Notes under the pieces: model-generated
What the model was told of the DNA's origin: nothing
Seen by the model: only the letters and a program-made list of their open reading frames with translations
Database searches by the model: none
Position numbers and translations under genes: made by a program
Part shown: in pieces, positions 19,275 through 28,200 of the stretch
Numbering within the stretch: position 1 is the stretch's first letter
How the letters are laid out: each line of letters opens with the position of its first letter
Origin: Okeania hirsuta
GTDB taxonomy: Bacteria > Cyanobacteriota > Cyanobacteriia > Cyanobacteriales > Microcoleaceae
Direction: 5' to 3'
DNA: 64,000 bases
Assembly (NCBI RefSeq): GCF_003838195.1
Contig: NZ_RCBY01000016.1
Coordinates: 1-64,000, forward strand

Positions 19275-19985
19275 TTAATAGCAGTATTTTCCGTCTAAAG
19301 CTTTGGCATGGTCTTTTCCAGTTCGGACTACCCCTAATAGGGTGGAAATAATCACGCACCTTTTTGGTTTGTCTTGGTTCTGGTGTTTTATGCCAATACG
19401 CCCTTTTGCTTGGATGCTAGTTTGTGTACATTGGTCAGTAGGTTTGTAAACTGGGCAACCTTTGTAATTGAAAAGGGCACGGTAAATGGGGTCTGTTTTG
19501 TTGGTAGTAACTGTATTGGTATCGGGTTTAACTATCCGGAGGGTAGTTTCATACTTGCCTTTGTCATTTGTCTGATTGTCGTCTATCTCAATACCAGGTT
19601 CTAGATATTTCCAACTTGAGGTTGGTAGGTCATTGGGAGCGATCGCTGGTTTATGTAGCGCATACCTAATTACGGGTTGCCCAATAATATTGGTGGTTTC
19701 TTGGAAACTTGCCTGCCAAGCAGTTTTATCTCGTATGGCATTGCGACGAGCTGCAAACATAGCTTGATATATTCTGTCAGTGGAGGTGCGGAGACGGTAG
19801 TTATTGATGAATGCTAGCCATCCGGGAGCAGCGATCGCGGCAATAATACCAATAATTAGTACGACTAATGTTAATTCTGTGAGGCTATATCCTGCTTCTT
19901 TTTGCTTAAGTGATTTTTCTGAGATATTTTTTGCAGCATTTTTAATAATAGTTGATATTACGGAGATTAAGATTTTTACGTTCAT
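19275..19985 (-). CDS. Pseudopilin (GspH/FimT-like)
   Basis: A type IV pilin-like precursor of 236 residues. After a charged ~32-residue leader comes KEAG-YSLTELTLVVLIIGIIA, the prepilin peptidase site and hydrophobic helix with the conserved Glu at +5. The globular part contains cysteine pairs (GCPVYKPTDQC and CVIISTLLGVVRTG...KYC). The C-terminal ...RCVI.TLLGVVRTG resembles ...RCTIVETLLGGMRTA in the pseudopilin at 22166, so the two are related. It is separated from the hps pseudopilins by an IS605 tnpB but lies on the same strand. It likely belongs to the same polysaccharide-secretion/pilus system. The start is the most upstream reasonable ATG. Confidence 0.82.
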   Translation of the reverse strand: MNVKILISVISTIIKNAAKNISEKSLKQKEAGYSLTELTLVVLIIGIIAAIAAPGWLAFINNYRLRTSTDRIYQAMFAARRNAIRDKTAWQASFQETTNIIGQPVIRYALHKPAIAPNDLPTSSWKYLEPGIEIDDNQTNDKGKYETTLRIVKPDTNTVTTNKTDPIYRALFNYKGCPVYKPTDQCTQTSIQAKGRIGIKHQNQDKPKRCVIISTLLGVVRTGKDHAKALDGKYCY

Positions 19986-20084
19986 TTCAACCCTGATTTA
20001 CTGTTTTTAAATAGTTGTATCTCTCTTTACTATTTTAACAATTCATAATTGAACGTCAAACATGATGATATTTTTTTGCATAAA

Positions 20085-20121
20085 AAATTTGCCCTGTCGT
20101 TTACCTGAAGATTTGACAGGG
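20085..20121 (-). terminator. Hairpin terminator between tnpB and pseudopilin gene
   Basis: CCCTGTC (20092-20098) pairs with GACAGGG (20115-20121). On the minus strand the hairpin is followed by CAAATTTTTTA, a T-run. It would end minus-strand transcripts coming from the tnpB side. Confidence 0.55.
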
Positions 20122-20169
20122 AAGTTATTTTGTGGTAAGCATAGGCTTGACATACTCCCGACGCTGCGC

Positions 20170-21597
20170 TTACGCGACATGACGAACGCGGGATTCTTCA
20201 GTCTGGGAAGCCCTGACCGCAGTTTTTACAGAAGTGATGTCCTCCTCCTGTGTTGATAGCAATCCTATCTTTTGTATCAGAAGTGCTGAGTTATAGTCCC
20301 TGTCTAGTTCTTGTCCACACTTAGGACATGAATGCCAACGCTCTGATAAGCTTTTAGAGACTTTGTTCAAACATTCCCAACAATGTTGAGATGTACCTTT
20401 TGGGTCTACTTTGATAATTCTCTTGCCGAGTTTCCAGGCAACATATTCTAGAACCTGAACAAACTGGCCAAATGCTGCATCCTGCAAAGACTTATTTAAT
20501 CCTGACTTAGCTGATTGACCATTTGGTAAGAATTGACCATTATCTCCTAATTTAGCTTTGCAACGTCGAACTAGGTTAGATATTTGTAGCTCTTCTACAA
20601 ATATCACACTTACATCTGAAAATAGGTGATAAGCCAGCTTGAATTGCCAATCCAAACGTTGTCTAGCTATTAATTGATGCAGTTTGGCTATTTTACGTTT
20701 GAGAATTTTCCAAACCCTGGAGTGTTTTTGTTTCCTGGCTAATCTCACCTGAAGTTTAGACAAGCGATGCTCAGATTTTCTGAAAAACTTAGGCACTTCT
20801 ATAAACTCACCATCGCTGGTGACAGCATAGTATAGCAGTCCCAAATCGAGACCTTTTGAATTTTGTTCGGTGGGTTGAATTTCTGCAACCTCTACAGGTA
20901 CAGTTTGATCCTCTATCGTGAAGCTGATATACCATCCGTCAACTTCACGAATTACTGTACCTGTTTTAACCTTGAATCCCTTTGGTATTGGCCGATTGAA
21001 TACAAAAGGGACTAAACCAAATTTTGGTAGATTAACACAATACCGACCGTTAGCATTTTTGACAATATTTGCATTTGATAACTGGGGATAACTAAATGAA
21101 TTATAGTAATGTTTCCCCTTGAATTTCGGCCTCCCACTGGTTTTGCCGTTTTTATCTGGTTTGGTAAAGTTATCCATAGTGGTTTGTACACGCTGAATAA
21201 CATCTTGTAGAACTTGAGAGTGTATAGACTTATACTCAGGGAAGAGTTTTTTAGTTTGCGCTAAGTCTGCTAACTGTACTGTTTCCCAAGCTACATACCC
21301 ATTTACTATATTTGGATGCTTGTCTCCTTTTCTTGTGACTGGGTTGCCATCACTGTCTTTTTTTCTACCATCTCGTGTTTGTACTCTACATTCAGGGATA
21401 TTTTGATAAATTCGGTCTAGTGTTACTACTGAAACATTTAGAGGACAGGCATTTACTGGTGTGCGCGTTGATTCAAACCAATTCAACCTTTCAGCCAAAC
21501 GATAATTATATTGTTTTCTAGCCAATTCTAACCAATTAGCGATAATAACCGCTTGACTTTTATGAGGCTTTAGCTTGTACTTATATTTCAGTAGCAT
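20170..21597 (-). CDS. tnpB: IS200/IS605-family TnpB RNA-guided nuclease
   Basis: A full-length TnpB of 475 residues. RuvC-I is KGLDLGLLYYAV with Asp251. RuvC-II is IFVEELQISNL with Glu335. The zinc finger is HCWECLNKVS...CPKCGQ. RuvC-III is LDRDYNSALL. All catalytic residues are present, so it should be an active omega-RNA-guided DNase. The partner transposase TnpA next door (21694-22079, opposite strand) is broken, so the element cannot move by itself. The last ~30 residues overlap the region expected to encode the guide RNA (to about 20140). It splits the pseudopilin genes at 19275 and 22166. Confidence 0.92.
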   Translation of the reverse strand: MLLKYKYKLKPHKSQAVIIANWLELARKQYNYRLAERLNWFESTRTPVNACPLNVSVVTLDRIYQNIPECRVQTRDGRKKDSDGNPVTRKGDKHPNIVNGYVAWETVQLADLAQTKKLFPEYKSIHSQVLQDVIQRVQTTMDNFTKPDKNGKTSGRPKFKGKHYYNSFSYPQLSNANIVKNANGRYCVNLPKFGLVPFVFNRPIPKGFKVKTGTVIREVDGWYISFTIEDQTVPVEVAEIQPTEQNSKGLDLGLLYYAVTSDGEFIEVPKFFRKSEHRLSKLQVRLARKQKHSRVWKILKRKIAKLHQLIARQRLDWQFKLAYHLFSDVSVIFVEELQISNLVRRCKAKLGDNGQFLPNGQSAKSGLNKSLQDAAFGQFVQVLEYVAWKLGKRIIKVDPKGTSQHCWECLNKVSKSLSERWHSCPKCGQELDRDYNSALLIQKIGLLSTQEEDITSVKTAVRASQTEESRVRHVA

Positions 21598-21693
21598 CCT
21601 AGAATCGACCTTTATCTATATATCTGTTATTGTAATGACTGTATTTACAATTGTCAACAGCTATAACAGAATTATTATGAAAAAAGATTTTGT

Positions 21694-22079
21694 ATAAGCG
21701 TGGTAGAGCCGTATCTGACATGAAAGCCCACTTAGTCTTGGTAACAAAATATAGAAAAAAAGTGATCGATCAGGAGATGCTCAAACGATTAGGAGAAATA
21801 GTAGACAACCTATACACGATCGGGGGACTGCAAACTCATAGAATTCAATGGTGAACCAGACGATGTACATTTGTGATTTCAATACTACCCACAGTTAGAG
21901 CAATCATTGTTTGTAACTAATCTGAAATCTGTAAGCAGCAGAAGACTGAGAACAGAGTTTTCAGAACAAGTCAACCAGGTATATTTCAAAGCTGTCTTTT
22001 GGAGTGAGTCTTACTTTATTGCTAGCTGTGGTGGTGGAGCGTGTTTCAGTGCTAAAAAAGTACATAGATTCTCAGGATG
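21694..22079 (+). pseudogene. tnpA: Broken IS200/IS605 TnpA (Y1 transposase)
   Basis: Reads YKRGRAVSDMKAHLVLVTKY, later VYFKAVFWSESYFIASCGGG, as in Y1 HUH transposases. The sequence is frameshifted after ~45 codons. The HUH core DHVH has become DDVH and a stop (TGA) follows two codons later. The C-terminal catalytic Tyr region is altered (SAKKVHRFSG). It is inactive. It lies divergent to the intact-looking tnpB, the normal IS605 arrangement. Confidence 0.85.
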
Positions 22080-22165
22080 AACCACACACATAACGCCCGA
22101 CTTTCCCATCCCTCCACTCCCCTTCGGGAGAGCGCTGGACTTCCCGTCGGGAAAGTTAAATTAGA

Positions 22166-22780
22166 TTATGGGCATCCTGTTCCTGTTGATTCATCGAATT
22201 CTCCTTCTGCTGTTCTCATTCCACCTAAGAGAGTTTCCACAATTGTACATCGTTTGAGTCTATCATCTGGTGTAGAAACACTAACAGCAAAAGGTAGTTC
22301 TTGGACTGGATCATCTATTTCCACTGCACCTAGATAGTTAAATTGAATTTGAACATCTGCATCGTCTTGATAAGAGGTACATTTACCATCAGCGTCTTTG
22401 GTCTCACATTCTTGTACAACTAATTTAACCATTCCTGCCTTAATTTCACCATTAGCATTTAATTTCTGATCAATACCTCCAGAGGTTACTGTTGGTGGGT
22501 CTACAGCAATATTAAACTCAACATTTACATCTTCCTTTTTCAACTTAGCTTGACTTTGTGCTTTCTGTAAAGCTTGTAATACTAAACTATTTACTGTACG
22601 AGTACGCTGTCTGGTGACAAAAGCATCCCAAGCAGGAGCAGCGATCGCTGATAATATTCCTATAATCAAGACTACTACTACTAGCTCTATCAGACTAAAA
22701 CCAGCATCAACCTGATTATTGTGCTTAGATATTCTTGGAGAAATATGCTGTAAAAGCTTTGACAATATTGTTATTTTCAT
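22166..22780 (-). CDS. Pseudopilin of the hps locus (HpsD-like?)
   Basis: A type IV pilin-like precursor of 204 residues, with cleavage region VDAG-FSLIELVVVVLIIGILSAIAAP at ~26-48. The globular domain ends in RCTIVETLLGGMRTAEGEFD and a terminal Cys. It lies 53 bp downstream of hpsC on the same strand, so probably in the same transcript. In Nostoc punctiforme the hps cluster has three pseudopilins (HpsB, C, D); position suggests this is the third, but the match was not tested. It acts in the membrane as part of a pilus-like secretion machine. Confidence 0.82.
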   Translation of the reverse strand: MKITILSKLLQHISPRISKHNNQVDAGFSLIELVVVVLIIGILSAIAAPAWDAFVTRQRTRTVNSLVLQALQKAQSQAKLKKEDVNVEFNIAVDPPTVTSGGIDQKLNANGEIKAGMVKLVVQECETKDADGKCTSYQDDADVQIQFNYLGAVEIDDPVQELPFAVSVSTPDDRLKRCTIVETLLGGMRTAEGEFDESTGTGCP

Positions 22781-22833
22781 CTTACTTTAATATTTTTTAT
22801 TAGACTCGATTGAATTATACTAAGTTTTCTCTA

Positions 22834-23724
22834 TTATTCTTCTTCATCTTCTTCTTCAAAACCTAGATTACTAATGCTTCCCACTTGAGCAGTTACAGTT
22901 GGGCAATAGGGTGACGTTAGATCGGTTTCACAATCACTATTTTGAAATTGGCCTGGTATACGACTTTTGCTGTTACCTAAAATAGTTACCTTAGCCAGTT
23001 TATTACTAGAAGCTTCAACATCAAATTTTTCTATATGATTTACTAATACATTTCTTGCGGGAAAATCTCCATCACCCTTGATTAACTTTTCTGGATTTTG
23101 TATCTCTCCTAAATTCTGCTCAGAAAAACCATTATCCGGTGCTTCTCCCCCAACATAATTACCACCTAAATATTTGGGGTTATTACTTATTTCTACTCTT
23201 GCTATGCGCGATGATGGGCAAGGATCTTGTTCACACCAAACAGAATTAAACTCATCTATTTGATAATAAGCGACTAAGGAAAACACAAAGGTATCATTAC
23301 ATTGATTGGGATTAGCATCACAATCAACTGAATCATCATTATTCAGAGGAACTGCATCTTCCATATACTTACGTTTCCAGAATACAAGTTTTGGAGTACC
23401 ATCATCTGTAGGTATTGCTGGAGTTCCAGCATTAGATATATCCTCAACCTGATCTGGAGTATAGATGTAAACAGCCTGACTCATATCTTGAGCAATATAG
23501 TCCATAGCTGCTTGAATCTCCTGCTCAGTACTTGCCTTTGCTTGTTCCTTCACATCTCGGTTAAGTATATCTACAACAAAACTCAATAGAGGAATGGTGA
23601 TTAAAAAAGCAATAATTGTTCCTACCAGCAGTTCTATCATTGTAAAGCCACCAGTAGATTTAGATAAAGGCGATCGCCTTTGCTGGTATTGTATTTTTAG
23701 GAGCGAGTCGAGTAAAGTTTTCAT
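22834..23724 (-). CDS. hpsC: Hormogonium polysaccharide pseudopilin HpsC
   Basis: A PilW/GspJ-like precursor of 296 residues. The prepilin site is STGG-FTMIELLVGTIIAFLITIPLLSFVVDIL (~25-52). It is followed by the family-typical EQAKASTEQEIQAAMDYIAQDMSQAVYIY. The acidic C-terminus (EEEDEEE) and a Cys pair near GQFQNSDCETDL...YCP are notable. It lies between hpsB (842 bp upstream, with repeats in between) and another pseudopilin (53 bp downstream). The family is required for hormogonium polysaccharide export in Nostoc. Name assigned from motif memory. Confidence 0.82.
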   Translation of the reverse strand: MKTLLDSLLKIQYQQRRSPLSKSTGGFTMIELLVGTIIAFLITIPLLSFVVDILNRDVKEQAKASTEQEIQAAMDYIAQDMSQAVYIYTPDQVEDISNAGTPAIPTDDGTPKLVFWKRKYMEDAVPLNNDDSVDCDANPNQCNDTFVFSLVAYYQIDEFNSVWCEQDPCPSSRIARVEISNNPKYLGGNYVGGEAPDNGFSEQNLGEIQNPEKLIKGDGDFPARNVLVNHIEKFDVEASSNKLAKVTILGNSKSRIPGQFQNSDCETDLTSPYCPTVTAQVGSISNLGFEEEDEEE

Positions 23725-23742
23725 ATTATTTCATCTTAGTAT

Positions 23743-23859
23743 TTATCATTTTCTTTGTGGGTTTAATACCCCACCGTCAACGGTCGTGTTCACGCATTAC
23801 TTGGGGGAGCGTAGACGCGGAGCGGCAGGTCGTTGACTATCCCCATGTAATTTTCCTCC
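23743..23859. repeat. Repeat family C, copy 2 (long form)
   Basis: Same ends as copy 1 but with the insert TAGACGCGGAGCGGC...GTTGACTAT between GAGCG and CCCCATG. It begins 19 bp before the hpsC start (minus strand). Confidence 0.7.
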
Positions 23860-24183
23860 AGTATAGCTGTCTCCCCTCCTGGGAGGGGTTGGGGGTGGGT
23901 TGGGAGGGGTTATATCAAATCCGTTTAATTGGACATAAAAAAAATCTTCAATCGTCATAACTACCCTCATCTTTGTAATTCTTTCTCTTCCTGACTCCTG
24001 TCTCCTGACTTCCCCTCCACCGGAGGGGTTAGGGGTGGGTTGACTCCTCCTAACTTAACCATTCTATGGCTGTTTAACCGGATTTGATATTAAACGGATT
24101 TGATATTAGACATCTCCACCAAATGAGGCAGTAGGCAGCTTTGCTGTAGGCAGTAGGGAAACCACCCTTCGCCCCTCCTGAGA

Positions 24184-24541
24184 GGGGAAATAATATCATG
24201 TCTGGTTGAACAGTTATAAATAAACGACGAAGGAGTCAGGAGACAGGAGACAGGAGACAGGAGGGTAGAAAGAATGAAGAAGGAGAAAGTTTTTTGATCA
24301 CTAATTATCCGGACATGATATAATTGATAATTTATGTGCCATAATTGATTTGATTTTTTATTGGGGAAATAATATCATGTCTGGTTGAACAGTTATAAAT
24401 AAACGACGAAGGAGTCAGGAGACAGGAGACAGGAGACAGGAGGGTAGAAAGAATGAAGAAGGAGAAAGTTTTTTGATCACTAATTATCCGGACATGATAT
24501 AATTGATAATTTATGTGCCATAATTGATTTGATTTTTTATT
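24184..24541 (+). repeat. Exact 179 bp tandem duplication containing repeat B copies 3 and 4
   Basis: GGGGAAATAATATCATGTCT begins at 24184 and again at 24363; the 179 bp units appear identical. Each includes a complete family B element (24193-24321 and 24372-24500) with AGGAGAC heptamers, plus AATTGATAATTTATGTGCC. Identity implies a very recent duplication. Confidence 0.88.
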
Positions 24542-24566
24542 ATTGGAGATGTCTATTAGAGATATT

Positions 24567-25226
24567 TCAGTTTTCCTTTAAGCGATCGTGATACTTTTGG
24601 AATAAGTTACCATCACTTGGAGCAATTTCTGTCTTAGTTGTAAACAGCGGCTTTTCTGTATCACCACTTCTGGTTGCTAATCCTGTATTACTAACAGAAG
24701 TTGATATAGTTTTCTCTGATAAAGTTACCCCTTCTACACCACTACCTCTGTAAACTCGTACAAATAATTCATAGCCATCACTAGAGTCTGTGGAATTTCT
24801 ATGAAATCCCGCTGCATATACAACCATATCTGTTAGTCCAGTACAGTCTCCTCCATCTCCTCCATCAACACAATATAGGCGAACATCAGTTTGGCCAACA
24901 GTTACAGTTGTTGTACAGTATTCATTTTGATTTGGTGGGTCTGGACATTCTAGATTATCTGGACCATCTATAGCTCCTACTGAATTATTGGGGACTATTT
25001 CTGGAGCAGGAATACTTCCCGCTCGCACACCATCTATATAACTTCTAGCCGCCTGAGCTGCCAGTTCTATTCGTCGCGCCTGAACGCGAGTTCCTACTGA
25101 TATGGCAATCACAGGGGCGATTGCACTCATCAGTGTAGCGACCACAATCATCGCTACCAAACTTTCCATGATAGTATAGCCAGATTCTGATGAGTGGGGT
25201 TTAGGCATTTTTATAAACTTAATCAT
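24567..25226 (-). CDS. hpsB: Hormogonium polysaccharide pseudopilin HpsB
   Basis: A type II pseudopilin-like precursor of 219 residues. The prepilin motif is SESG-YTIMESLVAMIVVATLMSAIAPVIAISVGTR, then VQARRIELAAQAARSYIDGVRAGSIP, characteristic of HpsB. A short Cys cluster follows (LECPDPPNQNEYC, YCVDGGDGGDC). It starts two bases after the hpsA stop. A strong GGAGGTT Shine-Dalgarno overlaps the hpsA stop, so the two are translationally coupled. Its partner proteins are HpsA and HpsC. Confidence 0.87.
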   Translation of the reverse strand: MIKFIKMPKPHSSESGYTIMESLVAMIVVATLMSAIAPVIAISVGTRVQARRIELAAQAARSYIDGVRAGSIPAPEIVPNNSVGAIDGPDNLECPDPPNQNEYCTTTVTVGQTDVRLYCVDGGDGGDCTGLTDMVVYAAGFHRNSTDSSDGYELFVRVYRGSGVEGVTLSEKTISTSVSNTGLATRSGDTEKPLFTTKTEIAPSDGNLFQKYHDRLKEN

Positions 25227-25228
25227 GA

Positions 25229-28200
25229 TTAACCTCCAGTTTTACTACTACAAAAATCTGTTGTCGGACGAATTTCTTCATCAACAGCGTTATTATTATC
25301 TTCTGTCTTAGAACATAACAATGTTTGTATCCATGGGTCATCTAAACCAACTTCTCGATAATATTGCTTTGTTTTGTCAGGGTCTAGAGTGCTTAATTTG
25401 GAAGCAAACAGGTCAGGAGATTGAGATAAGAAACCTACATCATAGCTCCACTGTCTTGTAGGTGGAGTTGAAGCGGGTGCTGTACCTTCTGTTTCTCCAG
25501 CGTTGTACCTACCGTAAGTATTACCAAAAATTTCAGCAGGGTCATTTTGTAGGATATGTTGATAAGGACTTGTAGAATAAGCACTCCGTCTGAGTTGCAC
25601 AAATGCCCCAGAAATTTCGGAAGTTTGACCTTGCCAGTTTTCGATAAACCTTGGCAAGTTTGGTAAACCTCCATTGGTTTCACCAAAACCAGCTTCTATC
25701 ACCCTGGGAGGTGTGTCACCTGTTGCCATCATTACGTTTACTTTAGTGGTGTTTGGTGTATCTGAATCTGGATCTGCTGTAGCTGGCATTTGCCATCTGG
25801 TTTTATCTTCTACTTCCTGACCTTGGGGAAAGTTACCTCCTGGATTGGTTGTTGTAGCATGAATCTGCAATGCTGGTACTAATTGTGGTTGGAGGGTGGT
25901 GGTATCACTACCTAAGTTGTTTAACTCAGTTGCGTTTTGGTAAAATAAAGGTTGGTTTGTGTTCCAACTATTGTTTCCTGTCCTAAACCATAGAGCATTG
26001 TCTTGTGTTCTAGGAAAATCGCCTCCCCCATCAGGATATATTTTTATCTCCGTAGCACTTTCTATACCCAAAGGAATTGGTAAATTATTTGTTAGCTTTA
26101 TTAGATTATTGTTGGCAGTATCACGTTCAAAAGCTATACGACGTGGGTAACGTTGATATTCTGGTTTTGGAGCTAAAGCTGTTGTACCTGAACCAGCAAC
26201 ATCATCAGGATATGTGATTTTTCCAATTATTTTTTCTGAAGCTTTGTTTTGAGCATCATTATTATCAATAACCCACCAATCTTCCGGTTGACAAGCTGAA
26301 ACTGGCAACTTCAAACAAATTTCCATTAAATACTCATTGAAATTAGCCCGTCGCTGAACAGGAGTAATAAAGTTATTAAAGTAGGAACTATTAAGAGGTG
26401 CTGTTCCTGTGTTCACCCTATATTCTGCATCTGTATGCGTGTATGTTTCTGATGTTCCATCTTTATCTAAATCATCAGTAAATTCAGCCTCACTACTCAG
26501 ACCATTAACTGCAAAGTCGTTAGCATAGAAACCATTAATTAAACGAGCTGCCTTTGTTGTTATCTCTACTTCGTCAACAGTATCCGTGTCATCATTTATT
26601 TTTCCATTGCCATCAAGGTCAATGTTATAGGTACTCTCTATAAGTCCTGTATTAGAAGCAACTGTATTAGTAGTACTTCCATTCCCATCCAAGTCATAAC
26701 CACCAATAACCACATTACCCGCATTATTTCTCAAGTCAAAATCTCCCTCATTGCGGAAACCAAAACGAAAACCATCAGAAAGTATAGTCAAAGAATCCGA
26801 CATAATCTCCACCGGACGCCACTTATCTCCACCACCAGCTCCACCACAGTTACCAGGTATCCTAGGGTCTCCACCACGACAAGCAAATTCTGGACTTGGA
26901 ACCTTGTTTGGATTGTAATAAGCATTAAAATCCCAATCAATACCGCCCCCCTCAAACTCATAGTGGTCGTGAAAGTTAAAATCACCCTTGATATAAGTAG
27001 GTACATTACTTACCAAGATCAATCCTTTTTCTTTCACCACATCTTCAACTGTACTAACGCTGTTGTTATTACCCCGATTTAACTCTTGACCATTGACCAA
27101 CATAATTCCATTGGGGCGACGAGTAGGGTCTAATTTATAATCTGTGGGACTCAATAATTTACTACTTTCCTCATCAATACCATTTGTACCATCTGGAGTC
27201 CGATCGCTCCTATCTGGCAGCGCATCATCTCGACTAGCATAAACCAGACCACTATATGGCAGTAAATATTCTGGGTCTAATGCCGGAATATCTGTTCCTA
27301 CCTCTGTATTACTAATTTCTGTCATCCGCAGGACATTCATATCTATCTGAGTTGCCCGAATTTCCAGAGGTTGTCTTTCTTCTAGGGGTAATTTATATTC
27401 TCCTGTCAGATTAGCTGGTGTTGCTAGAGTACTACTCAAGGTGAAAGTTTCATCATTAGGGGTCTCTTGATCGTCCTCATCTATCGCTTTAATTTCCCGT
27501 GGATTCAAAAATGCTACTTCTTTAATAGCGCCATGAGGTATGATTGAATTATCCGGAGCCAAAGTTCCATCTAAAATTTCAAAAGCACATTGAGTAGAAT
27601 CTATAGCAGCTTGGTCTGCGATGCTTAGTGAACCACCATCTGCTAATTTAATTAGTGCATCCCGTAAAGGTTTATTAGCAAACCGACCATCAGGGAAAAC
27701 CATATTTGCCTGCTCTACCAATTCAGTTGGCGTACCAGAAAGCTGTTTAGTTGCAGCATCAAGTGTTACTGAAATACCAGCCGCCCTAATAATTGTTGGT
27801 TTACCGTAAACTATACCATTATTTGATTTTCCTGCTGGGTCACTTGGAATTGTAGTGCTGTAGTAGTCTGTGAGACCTGCCAAATTCTTTCCTGCGTAGG
27901 TAGCTCTATTTTTGCTAGATATTTCATCGCTAGGATCATAGTAACTACTAACACAGGCGATCGGTTTTTGATCCAAATCGTCACCTGTTGCATCTTCATC
28001 AATTCCACTCTGAGCATAGTGATAAACTGCTGTTGCTCGCATTCGCAGGTCGCCCTTTGCATACTTTTTTGTATAGGGGTCTAAGGGGCTTTCATCTGGT
28101 GTACCATCTTCAAATAAGGTATTCCAATCAGTAGGAGTAAGAGTTTTAAAATTATTCCCCCCATTGTCATACACTTCTGTTAAATCTCCTCGTATTGGTG

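Larger units (their letters stand above)
23725..24566. other. 842 bp repeat-filled gap inside the hps gene set
   Basis: No gene. It contains family C copy 2, stretches such as CTCCCCTCCTGGGAGGGG, AAATCCGTTTAATTGGACAT half elements, and a perfect 179 bp tandem duplication carrying family B. It may uncouple hpsC from hpsAB transcription. Confidence 0.55.
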
